Positions 1-7,895 of a stretch of DNA of 64,000 bases are shown here, piece after piece. Position 1 is the first letter of the stretch. Every line of letters begins with the position of its first letter. A program made the position numbers and the translations under genes. The notes beneath the pieces were generated by a model. The model was given only the letters and a program-made list of their open reading frames with translations, searched no databases and had not been told where the DNA came from. Source of the DNA: Oscillospiraceae bacterium (GTDB lineage Bacteria > Bacillota > Clostridia > Oscillospirales > Ruminococcaceae); NCBI GenBank assembly GCA_021199355.1, contig JAJQIF010000010.1:1-64000 (forward strand), read 5' to 3'.

Positions 1-15
1 TCGGGTAGATGTCTA

Positions 16-246
16 TCAGACCCTTATTTTGTTCTGGTTCTCTTTGTCCTTTCTTGCGGGAGTGTAGATGTGGACGCCGGTGTCTATTCCGCCGACACCA
101 CGAAGATTGGGTGTGACTCCCTGCTTCGCTCCGACGGGGCTCATTCTTACAACGCCGAAGCAGCTTGTTGCGGCGTGACCGATAAGCGAGGTGAGATATG
201 AATCGGTTATCGCTATCGTCCCCAAGTGATTCTCAATCTTTATCAT
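16..246 (-). CDS. Asp23/Gls24 family (YloU-like) envelope protein, apparently shortened
   Basis: The first 40 residues (MIKIENHLGTIAI, then LIGHAATSCFGVV) match the start of Asp23/Gls24 (DUF322) proteins. These are small cytoplasmic or envelope-associated proteins of about 115 residues, often encoded beside a DAK-type kinase gene. A good ribosome site, AAAGGGATGG, precedes the ATG. The ORF stops after 76 residues, before the family's second half. Just before the stop, another frame reads KGLIDIYP, which resembles the expected VIDLHI-like strand. That suggests a frameshift or a decayed gene. The window edge prevents a full reading. Confidence 0.6.
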   Translation of the reverse strand: MIKIENHLGTIAITDSYLTSLIGHAATSCFGVVRMSPVGAKQGVTPNLRGVGGIDTGVHIYTPARKDKENQNKIRV

Positions 247-311
247 TAAAAAGTACCATCCCTTTCGTCAGGATTTTTCGAAAGCCCGGAGATTTCTCCC
301 CAAAGCCGCAT

Positions 312-869
312 TTACTCATCATATAAAGCTATGATATCACATTCCGAGGATGATTTCAAGAGTATTTCGCCCGAAATTTCGCCGGCTGATGAAAATAACG
401 GCACTTTCGCAATACCTCCGTCCGAATAAATCCCATTATACAGATCGATAAGCCCGACTTTAACGTCCGCAACGGCGAGTATTCCCGTAATCTCATCCGA
501 AGGGGTTTCGAAAAGCTTTCCCGGCGAGCCCTCGCAGAATACAACTGCGGTTCCCATATAAATATCGGGGCTGTGCCAGAGATAATCGAGATAAGGCTCG
601 ATATCTTCAGAACCCGAAAAAGCTATCAGCTCAACATCACCTAAAAATACCTCTTTCCCCGTTTCGAGTGCGAGCTTTTCCTCGGCTTCGGGGAGGTTAT
701 CGCAGACATAGGTGTAGACCTCAATCTCATTTTCAGGCGAGAAAGCCTGATAGGTGACGGTGTTTTCGCCGATTCCTATGGCAGTGACTACAAGTCTTTT
801 CCGGACATCCGAGCTCTCACAGCCCGTAAGCAAAAGCACTGCGACAATCATTGCAACGAGTTTACGCAT
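312..869 (-). CDS. gerAC: GerAC-like germination lipoprotein, short form
   Basis: Last gene of a gerA-type operon. The N-terminus is a lipoprotein signal ending in the lipobox LLLTGC (Cys about residue 17), which would anchor the protein on the outer face of the inner membrane. The following region matches the N-terminal part of GerAC, with the typical early phrase VVTAIGIG. GerAC proteins are usually about 350-400 residues, but this one is 185, so the C-terminal GerAC domain is missing. The gene overlaps gerAB by 22 bp, and AAGGGG precedes its ATG. The role in germinant-receptor assembly is inferred from family and operon position. Confidence 0.75.
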   Translation of the reverse strand: MRKLVAMIVAVLLLTGCESSDVRKRLVVTAIGIGENTVTYQAFSPENEIEVYTYVCDNLPEAEEKLALETGKEVFLGDVELIAFSGSEDIEPYLDYLWHSPDIYMGTAVVFCEGSPGKLFETPSDEITGILAVADVKVGLIDLYNGIYSDGGIAKVPLFSSAGEISGEILLKSSSECDIIALYDE

Positions 870-1924
870 CTTCTGATTCCCCTTTCCGCGAGCAGAACCG
901 TCGGCAAAAGCACGCCGAGCAGTAATATCCCTGCTGTTTTGATTATCAGAGCGACTTCGCCGTTGAAATCCAGCTCAAAATTATACGCCAATATTGCGGC
1001 GACGGCGGTAATCAGCATAGCCGAAAGCTCGCCGATTGTACGCTTCCTGCCCTTCAAGCCGTCCGAGACGATGAAGAGATAGATGCCGCAAACAAGCACT
1101 GCATTCATGCACCATACGAACATATTGACGGCGTCGAAGCTTTGAACGAAGACGGTTCTGGCGTATGCCCCGAGCGCCAGCAAAGGATAGCCGAGGATGT
1201 CGGCAAACTTGCCAAGCACAAGTATTATCAGCAGTGCAAGCACCTCGAGCATCAGAAGCTTGAAGCCGAGATACCCCGCCGCCGCTTTCTTTGCGCCGTC
1301 CTTTGAGCCGTTCAGGTGGTTTCCTAAGATTACAAGCATCGGGAGCCACCAGCTTGATGACAAATCCCGGACGGCATAATCAAGGATTGCCGGGAAGTCG
1401 TTCCCCGTTATCGAAGTGAGGTTCGAAGTGTTAAAAGTCCCCTCGCTGACTGCCGCCATCGAGACAAAAAGCGCTATAAAAATCCAGAAGACAACCGTCC
1501 CCGCCCGGGCAAGCGCTTCTATCCCGAGATGTGCGCAATATGCGGCGGCAATCGAAAGAATCACGATAACGGCAATCGGGCTGATGACACGCCGGAACTG
1601 ACTGTGCATGAACTCGGCTATATACTTGATTGTGCCGGTGGCGATATAGATAAAGTAGAGGCTGTAGAGGGCTCGCAAAAGCGCATAAATCCACCTGTAG
1701 CCTCCGGAAAGCTCACGGACGATGTCGACCCCGCCGTCGATGAGAATCAGTGCAGGAAGCGCAAGTGCGGCTTCGATGAGGGTTGTGACAAGAAGCGTCG
1801 GGAGCATGAAGGTGCCGACCGAAAAGTCGGCTGAATGAAAGACCATTGTGTGCATGATTCGGGCGAGGATGAGGAGGATAAACATCTGCCCCGTGCTTAT
1901 CTTTGCCGAGATTTTCTCGTTCAT
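848..1924 (-). CDS. gerAB: GerAB-type spore germination permease
   Basis: Polytopic membrane protein of 358 residues with about ten hydrophobic segments and the normal length of GerAB/ArcD/ProY germination permeases, which belong to the amino acid-polyamine-organocation fold. The N-terminus (ISTGQMFILLILARI) is typical of the family. GerAB is thought to bind the germinant within the spore inner-membrane receptor together with GerAA and GerAC. Its ATG overlaps the gerAA stop by 4 bp, which indicates translational coupling. The germinant cannot be read from the sequence. Confidence 0.88.
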   Translation of the reverse strand: MNEKISAKISTGQMFILLILARIMHTMVFHSADFSVGTFMLPTLLVTTLIEAALALPALILIDGGVDIVRELSGGYRWIYALLRALYSLYFIYIATGTIKYIAEFMHSQFRRVISPIAVIVILSIAAAYCAHLGIEALARAGTVVFWIFIALFVSMAAVSEGTFNTSNLTSITGNDFPAILDYAVRDLSSSWWLPMLVILGNHLNGSKDGAKKAAAGYLGFKLLMLEVLALLIILVLGKFADILGYPLLALGAYARTVFVQSFDAVNMFVWCMNAVLVCGIYLFIVSDGLKGRKRTIGELSAMLITAVAAILAYNFELDFNGEVALIIKTAGILLLGVLLPTVLLAERGIRRCVNSLQ

Positions 1925-3390
1925 GATTCCCTCCCCGAGCCATTAAGGTTCTCGACCGTAACCTTTCGCTTCTGCATTTTCTGATATCCTACACGCCAGA
2001 GTAGGTCTCTCGTCGCTTTCATCGTGAACGGTGCCGCAGGCGAAAGATACGGGACGTTCAGGCAATCGCTCGCCGATGCGTTCACCAAGATAACGAGGCA
2101 GAACACCGCCATGCCGAAGAAGCCGCAGAGACCTCCGGCGAAGATGCCGATAAACCTGAGTACCGTCAACTGCGGATTCAGGCTCGGAAGGACGAACGAG
2201 CAGGTTGCGGTGATGCCGATTATGATGAGAAGCGGCGAGGAGATGAGCCCGCTTGTGACGGCGGCATCGCCGATTACGAGCCCGCCGACAATCGAGACGG
2301 CGCCGCCGACAGCCTTCGGGAGCCGGAGCCCCGCCTCGCGCATTATCTCGAACAGCACGACGACTATCACCATTTCGAGCATGAGCGGGAAAGGCGTGTC
2401 CTCCTCGGAAGTGATTAAGTTCGTCATGATGGTTTTCGCCAATATTTCGGGGTGATGAATGGTTGCGGCGAGGTAGATTCCCGGCAGGAATCCCGCCGCT
2501 AAGAACGAAAGATACCGGAGTAGCCTTTGCAGGAACGCAAAATACGGCTTTTCCTCGTAGTCGTCGACCGCTTGGAAGTTCTCCATGAAGAGCGCCGGGC
2601 AGACGACCGCAAACGGCACGCCGTCGATGAGAACGGCGATTCTGCCCTCGTTGATTTTTGCCGCCAATGTGTCGGGGCGCTCTGTCGTCGAGCATCCCGA
2701 GAAGAAGGAGCCCGAATTGCCCGACAGAAACGGCTCGAGGCAACCCGTCCCCGAGATAATATCGAGCCTGATTTCGTCGAGTCGGGATTTTACCTCTTCG
2801 ACAAGATTATCCGGAGCCTTGCCCGCAATATAAACGATTGCGAGCTCGGTTTGGCTTATCTTGCCGGCTTTCATCGTTTCGAACCGAAGAAGTGGGCTCT
2901 TGAGACGTCTTCTGATAAGCGACATGCTCGTTTTGAGGTTGTCGGAAAGGGCTTCCATACTGCCCTTGATGTTATTTTCGGTTGCGGGCTCTGAGACGCT
3001 TCGGGTCTTGAAGCCCTGCGCACCGATTGCCGCTCCCCTCTTCTCGCCGTTGATGAGAACTATTGCGAATCCGGAGCAGAGGCGCTCCGAAACGTCGGAA
3101 TAGCTCCGAATCGGCTTGCTTTCCGTCGAAAACAAGCCCTTACGCATGAGATAATCATAAATATCCGACGGCTGGGCAAGCAGTTTTTTGAAATCCATCA
3201 GCGGCGAGAAGAGCATTTTCGATAAATCAGAAGAACTCGTCATCCCCTCGAGCGTCAGGACGGCGCACTTTATCCCCGAAGCCTCAAATCTGACTATGTT
3301 CAGGTCGTCCGAATCGCCGAAAAGCTCCCGTATTCTTGCGAGCGAGCGCTCGAGCACCGGCGACAGTCTTTCGTTCAGGCTTAAATTCAC
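1921..3390 (-). CDS. gerAA: GerAA-type spore germination protein
   Basis: Member of the GerA family, the largest subunit of nutrient germinant receptors in the spore inner membrane. A soluble N-terminal domain (residues 1-275) is followed by about five membrane segments and a short basic tail. Family hallmarks are visible: INEGRIAVLIDGVPFAVVCP, then EMVIVVVLFEIMREAGLRLP and GGAVSIVGGLVIGDAAV. The GTG at 3390 is preferred as start because AAAGGG lies 8 nt upstream; an in-frame GTG at 3399 overlaps that site. It heads a gerAA-AB-AC operon. No clear sigma-G promoter was recognised upstream. Confidence 0.92.
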   Translation of the reverse strand: MNLSLNERLSPVLERSLARIRELFGDSDDLNIVRFEASGIKCAVLTLEGMTSSSDLSKMLFSPLMDFKKLLAQPSDIYDYLMRKGLFSTESKPIRSYSDVSERLCSGFAIVLINGEKRGAAIGAQGFKTRSVSEPATENNIKGSMEALSDNLKTSMSLIRRRLKSPLLRFETMKAGKISQTELAIVYIAGKAPDNLVEEVKSRLDEIRLDIISGTGCLEPFLSGNSGSFFSGCSTTERPDTLAAKINEGRIAVLIDGVPFAVVCPALFMENFQAVDDYEEKPYFAFLQRLLRYLSFLAAGFLPGIYLAATIHHPEILAKTIMTNLITSEEDTPFPLMLEMVIVVVLFEIMREAGLRLPKAVGGAVSIVGGLVIGDAAVTSGLISSPLLIIIGITATCSFVLPSLNPQLTVLRFIGIFAGGLCGFFGMAVFCLVILVNASASDCLNVPYLSPAAPFTMKATRDLLWRVGYQKMQKRKVTVENLNGSGRES

Positions 3391-3492
3391 AATAATCACC
3401 CTTTCTTTTCGGGTTAGTTTTTGCAGAAAGCACGGGGATATTCGGGATTATTCCGGCAAAAATAGGTTCAGAAACTTGGAAAGGATAAAGTC

Positions 3493-4164
3493 ATGCTCAT
3501 AGTTTTCATAAGAGGAATCATAGTTTATTTTCTCGTCATCTTCGCCACCCGGGTTATGGGGAAAAGACAGCTTGGCGAGCTCTCGCCGTCAGAGCTCGTC
3601 ATAACTATTCTCATTTCGAACATAGCGACCCTTGCGATGGAGGACCCCGAGGCTTCGCTCATAACTGGTGTCGTGCCTATCTTAACTCTCGTCTGCCTTG
3701 ACATCTTAGCGTCTTTTGCGGCTCTAAAGTCAAGAAAGCTCCGGCATGTCATCTCGGGGCGACCGAAGGTTATAATCTCGAACGGCAAGCTCGACCAAGC
3801 GGTGATGAAAGAATTAAGATTCACGGTCGACGATGTCTGCTCGGCGCTTCGGAACAGTGGAGTTTTCGACATTGACGAGGTGCAGTATGCCGTTGTCGAG
3901 ACGACGGGAACGATAAGCGTGCTCCTTAAGGCTCCGAACAGACCGGTTACGCCCGAAACAATGGCGACCCCCGAAGCCTCGAGCGACCCGCCGCAGGTAC
4001 TGATTTCCGACGGGGACATCATCGCAAGCGGCATGAACGGGGCGGGCTTGGACGAAAAAGCTCTCCGCAAAGAACTGAAGCGAAAGCACCTTGAGCCGTC
4101 GGAGGTTCTTCTTTGCATGATGCGACCGGACAACACACTCTATGTAATTCCGAAGGAGAAGTGA
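3493..4164 (+). CDS. DUF421 (YetF/YrbG-like) membrane protein
   Basis: 223 residues beginning with two or three membrane helices, then a soluble domain. The phrase ATRVMGKRQLGELSPSELV is diagnostic of DUF421 (YetF) proteins. Members are abundant in spore formers and their molecular role is not settled. It is divergent from the gerA operon and overlaps nothing. The next gene starts 2 nt after its stop, so the pair is probably co-transcribed. DUF421 and DUF4363 genes are often neighbours in Clostridia. Confidence 0.85.
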   Translation: MLIVFIRGIIVYFLVIFATRVMGKRQLGELSPSELVITILISNIATLAMEDPEASLITGVVPILTLVCLDILASFAALKSRKLRHVISGRPKVIISNGKLDQAVMKELRFTVDDVCSALRNSGVFDIDEVQYAVVETTGTISVLLKAPNRPVTPETMATPEASSDPPQVLISDGDIIASGMNGAGLDEKALRKELKRKHLEPSEVLLCMMRPDNTLYVIPKEK

Positions 4165-4166
4165 TT

Positions 4167-4535
4167 ATGAAACGGATTCTCATAAGCATAGTCATAATTG
4201 CCGCCATCATTGCGGCGGGATGCTTCGCCATTGCGGGCATCGAGGCGGAGAATACGAAGATTTACGGAAAGATTGAAAAAGTGCTGAGCTCAAGCACTGA
4301 GGAAGAAGCCGAAGAAGCTGTTTCAGACCTCGAAGAGGCGTTCCGGGAATACTCAAAACGGCTTTCCTGTGTTGTGGATGAAGATATTTTGGAAGAAATG
4401 GAGGGTGCGGTTTATATGCTCCGACCGATGCTTGAATCGAATTCGGACGAATTCACGGCGCAGTGCGAGCTCCTTCGGTCTTATGCAAAAAGAATTCTTG
4501 ACCGCGAAATTCCGACGCTCGGGAGAATACTTTAA
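4167..4535 (+). CDS. DUF4363 family small secreted or membrane protein
   Basis: 122 residues with an N-terminal hydrophobic segment (about residues 3-22) and an acidic helical remainder. This fits DUF4363 proteins, which are frequently encoded immediately after a DUF421 gene. The ATG at 4167 is chosen because AAGGAG lies at the end of the upstream gene and the hydrophobic helix then starts at the N-terminus. An in-frame upstream ATG at 4113 would lie inside the DUF421 gene and add non-family residues. The function is unknown. Confidence 0.7.
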   Translation: MKRILISIVIIAAIIAAGCFAIAGIEAENTKIYGKIEKVLSSSTEEEAEEAVSDLEEAFREYSKRLSCVVDEDILEEMEGAVYMLRPMLESNSDEFTAQCELLRSYAKRILDREIPTLGRIL

Positions 4536-4569
4536 GCCGGAAAAACAGGCTTAAATTTCGGATTTTTTG

Positions 4570-4598
4570 TTGCAAAAGGTGCGAAAATATGCTATAAT
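4570..4598 (+). promoter_or_regulatory. Sigma-A promoter of nrdR
   Basis: TTGCAA and TATAAT separated by 17 bp, about 60 bp upstream of the nrdR start codon. Confidence 0.75.
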
Positions 4599-4656
4599 GT
4601 TCGTAATATAAAATTGCAATCCACAAACGACCTATGCTATGGAAGGGGAGACTTGC

Positions 4657-5103
4657 ATGAATTGCCCGTTCTGCGGTTATGATGACACCAAGGTTATTGA
4701 TTCGCGCCCGAGCGACGAGAAGATTCGCCGCCGCAGGGAGTGTTCCCAATGCGGCAGGAGGTTTACGACCTATGAGGTTGTCGAGAAGCCGGTTCTGATG
4801 GTCATCAAGAAGGACGGCAGTTATGAGCCGTTCATCCGCGAGAAGGTCATCGTCGGCATCACCTCCGCCACCAAAAAGCGCGCCGTCAGCCCCGAAACCA
4901 TCGAGCACATCGTCGACGACATCGAGAACCGCCTTGCGAACGAGATGAGGACCGAAATCACCACCGCCGAAATCGGCGACAGCGTCCTGAGTGCCCTCAA
5001 GGACATCGACCTTGTGGCATACGTCCGCTTTGCGTCCATCTATAAAGAGTTCGACGACCCGGAAAGCTTTGTCAGGGTCATCACCGAGCTCAGCGAAGGA
5101 TAA
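4657..5103 (+). CDS. nrdR: Transcriptional repressor NrdR
   Basis: NrdR represses ribonucleotide reductase genes in response to ATP/dATP. The N-terminal zinc ribbon is complete: MNCPFCG (Cys 2 and 5) and ECSQCGRRF. The ATP-cone domain follows, starting at VVEKPVLMVIKKDGSYEPF. The length (148 residues) is normal. ATG 4657 is preferred because family members begin directly at the zinc ribbon and GGGGAG lies 7 nt upstream; an upstream ATG at 4639 would overlap that site. The gene has its own promoter and is followed by an intrinsic terminator, so it is monocistronic. Confidence 0.95.
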   Translation: MNCPFCGYDDTKVIDSRPSDEKIRRRRECSQCGRRFTTYEVVEKPVLMVIKKDGSYEPFIREKVIVGITSATKKRAVSPETIEHIVDDIENRLANEMRTEITTAEIGDSVLSALKDIDLVAYVRFASIYKEFDDPESFVRVITELSEG

Positions 5104-5109
5104 ATATTT

Positions 5110-5135
5110 CCCGCAGGATTTCTGCGGGATTTTTT
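5110..5135 (+). terminator. Intrinsic terminator of nrdR
   Basis: A 7 bp stem, CCCGCAG with CTGCGGG, around a 5 nt loop, followed by a run of T, starting 7 nt after the nrdR stop codon. Confidence 0.85.
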
Positions 5136-5145
5136 GTTATTATAC

Positions 5146-5174
5146 TTGACAGCGCTATAGCGTTTCGTTATAAT
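5146..5174 (+). promoter_or_regulatory. Consensus promoter of rubredoxin-fprA with palindrome in spacer
   Basis: Perfect TTGACA and TATAAT boxes with a 17 bp spacer. The spacer contains the perfect 10 bp palindrome CGCTATAGCG (5153-5162), well placed for a repressor to block RNA polymerase. The regulator is not known from this window. Confidence 0.8.
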
Positions 5175-5237
5175 ATCAGTAGAGGTTTTTTAGGAATGCT
5201 TCTTAAAAATGAATTTACATTGAAAGGATGATTTTGA

Positions 5238-5393
5238 ATGAAATATGTATGCACGGTTTGCGGATATGTTTATGATGAGGAACTCGGGGACCCCGACAAC
5301 GGAATAGCTCCCGGCACAAAGTTTGAAGATTTGCCCGAGGATTTCACCTGCCCTCTTTGCGGAGTCGGCAAGGATATGTTTGAGGAAGAGTAA
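5238..5393 (+). CDS. Rubredoxin
   Basis: 51-residue iron protein that carries single electrons in the cytoplasm. The four iron-ligating cysteines lie in the classical pairs CTVCGY (residues 5 and 8) and CPLCGV (residues 38 and 41), with the typical [14 protein letters not shown] between them. GAAAGGATG lies upstream as the ribosome site. It sits 3 nt before the FprA gene under a shared consensus promoter, so it is the likely electron donor to that flavoprotein for oxygen or nitric oxide removal. Confidence 0.97.
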   Translation: MKYVCTVCGYVYDEELGDPDNGIAPGTKFEDLPEDFTCPLCGVGKDMFEEE

Positions 5394-5396
5394 TCT

Positions 5397-6605
5397 ATGT
5401 ATTGCATAAGAAATGTAACCCCCGACCTTCTCTGGGTCGGCGGGGATGACAGACGGCTCGCCATGTTCGAGGGCGTCTATTCGGTGCCGGACGGAGTTTC
5501 TTATAATTCATACTTACTGCTGGACGAGAAGACGGTGCTCTTCGACACCGTCGACCATGCTGTCGAGAAGGTGTTCCTTGAGAATGTCGAGCATGGGCTC
5601 GGCAAAAGAAGCCTCGATTATCTCGTGATTCACCATATGGAGCCCGACCACTCGGCGACCATGAAGGCGATTCTTGCGATTTATCCCGACGTCACCGTCG
5701 TCTGCAACAAGAAGATTCAGGGAATGATAAACCAGTTCTTCGGCGAGAACGTCGTGAAGAATTATCACCTTGTCGGTGAGGGAGACACCCTCGAGACCGG
5801 CAAGCACAAGCTCACGTTCCTGATGGCTCCGATGGTTCACTGGCCCGAGGTTATGGTGAGCTACGATTTGACCGACAAAATCCTCTTCTCGGCGGACGCC
5901 TTCGGCACCTTCGGAGCGCTCAACGGCGCACTCTTTGCCGACGAGGTCGACTTCTTCGGGGACTATCTCGGAGAAGCGAGAAGATACTACACTAATATTG
6001 TAGGAAAGTACGGCACGCAGGTGCAGGCGCTTCTCAAGAAAGCCGCAACAGTGGAAATCGAAATGATTTGCCCGCTCCACGGCTTTGTCTGGAGAAGAAA
6101 CATCGGCGACTATATCGAAAGGTACCGTCAATGGTCAAGCTATGAGCCGGAGGTCACGGGGGTTATGATTGCCTATGCTTCCGTCTATGGCAACACCGAA
6201 AATGCGGCGAATATCTTAGCTTGTAAGCTGAGAGACCGTGGCATCAAGACCAAGATGTTCGACGTTTCCGTCACGGCTTCGTCGGAAATCGTTGCGGCGG
6301 CGTTCGAATACAGCCATCTCATTTTTGCCTCGACAACCTACAACGCAGGCATATTCATCAGTATGGACGAGCTCCTTCGGGACATCGCTTCCCACAACCT
6401 TCAGAACCGCACGGTTGCCTTCATCGAGAACGGCTCATGGGCGGCGACGAGCGGCAAGCTGATGCGTGAAATCATCGGCGGGCTCAAGAACATGAATATC
6501 ATCGAGAGCACCGTGTCGATTAAATCTTCCCTCAAAGAGAGCCAGCTCGCAGAGATTGACGCTCTGGCGGATGCCATTGCGGAGACGATTCCGATGGCGC
6601 TTTGA
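5397..6605 (+). CDS. fprA: A-type flavoprotein FprA (flavodiiron O2/NO reductase)
   Basis: Flavodiiron protein of 402 residues. The N-terminal metallo-beta-lactamase-like domain carries the diiron ligand motif H-x-E-x-D-H (HHMEPDHSA, about residue 80), plus MVHWPEVM, SADAFGTFG and CPLHGFVW. The C-terminal flavodoxin domain begins about residue 255 (IAYASVYGNTENAA, the FMN phosphate loop). Such enzymes reduce O2 to water or NO to N2O with electrons from rubredoxin, which is encoded just upstream. The pair is an oxygen-protection module of strict anaerobes. A terminator shared with the convergent tadA gene follows. Confidence 0.96.
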   Translation: MYCIRNVTPDLLWVGGDDRRLAMFEGVYSVPDGVSYNSYLLLDEKTVLFDTVDHAVEKVFLENVEHGLGKRSLDYLVIHHMEPDHSATMKAILAIYPDVTVVCNKKIQGMINQFFGENVVKNYHLVGEGDTLETGKHKLTFLMAPMVHWPEVMVSYDLTDKILFSADAFGTFGALNGALFADEVDFFGDYLGEARRYYTNIVGKYGTQVQALLKKAATVEIEMICPLHGFVWRRNIGDYIERYRQWSSYEPEVTGVMIAYASVYGNTENAANILACKLRDRGIKTKMFDVSVTASSEIVAAAFEYSHLIFASTTYNAGIFISMDELLRDIASHNLQNRTVAFIENGSWAATSGKLMREIIGGLKNMNIIESTVSIKSSLKESQLAEIDALADAIAETIPMAL

Positions 6606-6626
6606 CCCCTCCTGAAATTAAAAGAA

Positions 6627-6664
6627 AAGCCCGCAGGCTGATTCAGCTTGTGGGCTTGTTTTTT
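6627..6664. terminator. Bidirectional terminator between fprA and tadA
   Basis: A 14 bp imperfect stem (AAGCCCGCAGGCTG pairs with CAGCTTGTGGGCTT allowing G-U pairs) is flanked by A-rich and T-rich runs. It lies 20 nt after fprA and overlaps the last codons of the convergent tadA gene. Confidence 0.85.
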
Positions 6665-7110
6665 CTGAGCTCCCGAAAGAATCTGCTCAGTATCTCCGAG
6701 CATTCGTCTTTAAGCACTCCCGAAATCACTTCGGGCTTGTGGTTATACGGGAGTTCAAATAAATTTATGACCGATTCAAGAGACCCGGCTTTCGGGTCAC
6801 TGGCGCCGTAGACGACTCTTGGGAGCCTTGAATTTATGATAGCTCCGGCGCACATCGGGCAGGGCTCGAGAGTCACATACATCGTGCAACCGATGAGCCG
6901 CCAGCCGCCGAGGGCTTTGCTCGCCGCATCAATCGCCATTATCTCGGCGTGGGCAAGAGGCGACTTTGCCGACTCGCGAAGGTTATAGCCCTCCCCCACT
7001 ATCTCGCCGGTTGAGTCTTTCACGATGACCGCCCCGACGGGCGTCTCACCCAAAGAATACGCCCTTTCGGCTAACTTAAGGGCGCAATTCATGTAATATT
7101 CGTATGTCAT
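6643..7110 (-). CDS. tadA: tRNA adenosine(34) deaminase TadA
   Basis: Deaminates adenosine 34 of tRNA-Arg(ACG) to inosine. The zinc site is intact: H-A-E (LAHAEIMAID, about residue 54) and P-C-x-x-C (EPCPMCAGA, about residue 84). The length of 155 residues is normal. Its ATG overlaps the stop of the upstream fic gene by 4 bp (ATGA). It is the distal gene of the dnaX-ybaB-recR-fic-tadA run. Confidence 0.94.
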   Translation of the reverse strand: MTYEYYMNCALKLAERAYSLGETPVGAVIVKDSTGEIVGEGYNLRESAKSPLAHAEIMAIDAASKALGGWRLIGCTMYVTLEPCPMCAGAIINSRLPRVVYGASDPKAGSLESVINLFELPYNHKPEVISGVLKDECSEILSRFFRELRKNKPTS

Positions 7111-7874
7111 CAGGGCTGAGCCTCCTTTAAGGCTTCTTTGATTGCGGAAAGCATGAACTTTATAAATTCGGTGGATTCACACTCGATGTTCGAGGTGTTA
7201 ATCGCCTCGTAATATTCCGCTTGCCTGTCGTGGACGACCGACTCGACCGGAAGCCATGCAAAAAGCGGATTGTATTTCGACAGAATCAGCGTGTGCCACA
7301 GCCGCCCGATTCTGCCGTTGCCGTCAAGGAACGGATGGATGAGCTCGAGCTCATAATGCACAACGCATCCTAAAATAATCGGGTCTATATCGGAGCCTTC
7401 AGCCCACTTAAGAAGATTTTCCACGGCTTCGGGAACGTAATTCGGCAACGTTCCGAAATGGACGATGTTGCCGTCCTTGTCGACCACGCCGACCGGCTTT
7501 GTGCGAAACATTCCGCACTCGGAAATAAGCCCTCTCATCATAACGCCATGAGCCTTGACCAAGTCATCTGTCGAATAGGGGTTCAGCTCGTCGAGCCTTT
7601 CGTAGATTTCGTAGGCGTTCTTGACCTCTTCTATGTCCGCAGGGGGAGCAAGAACCCGCTTACCGTTAAGAACAGCCGTCACGCCCTCGAGGCTCAGGGT
7701 ATTCTGCTCAATGGCGAGCGAGCCGTAGATGGTTTTTATACGGTTTTCACGGCGAAGAGTCGGGTTTGTAGAGAGCTTTTCGGAGTTTTCTAAAACGCCG
7801 ATAAGCCCTTTGATTTCGTCCACCTGGGACATAATCTCGGGCGTTATTTCAAAAGGAGGATTTTTATTTGTCAT
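7110..7874 (-). CDS. Fic domain protein (AMP-transferase type)
   Basis: 254 residues. The catalytic Fic motif is intact, HPFLDGNGRIGR at about residue 180, so NMPylation of a target protein with ATP is expected. An N-terminal helix contains GSLAIEQN (about residues 51-58), at the place of the autoinhibitory motif S/T-x-x-x-E-G/N, with Gln after the Glu. Its ATG has GGAGG upstream, and the gene lies between recR and tadA on the same strand. No separate antitoxin gene is present beside it, so inhibition is probably built in. The target is unknown. Confidence 0.9.
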   Translation of the reverse strand: MTNKNPPFEITPEIMSQVDEIKGLIGVLENSEKLSTNPTLRRENRIKTIYGSLAIEQNTLSLEGVTAVLNGKRVLAPPADIEEVKNAYEIYERLDELNPYSTDDLVKAHGVMMRGLISECGMFRTKPVGVVDKDGNIVHFGTLPNYVPEAVENLLKWAEGSDIDPIILGCVVHYELELIHPFLDGNGRIGRLWHTLILSKYNPLFAWLPVESVVHDRQAEYYEAINTSNIECESTEFIKFMLSAIKEALKEAQP

Positions 7875-7895
7875 AAGATTACCTCCATATGCGGT

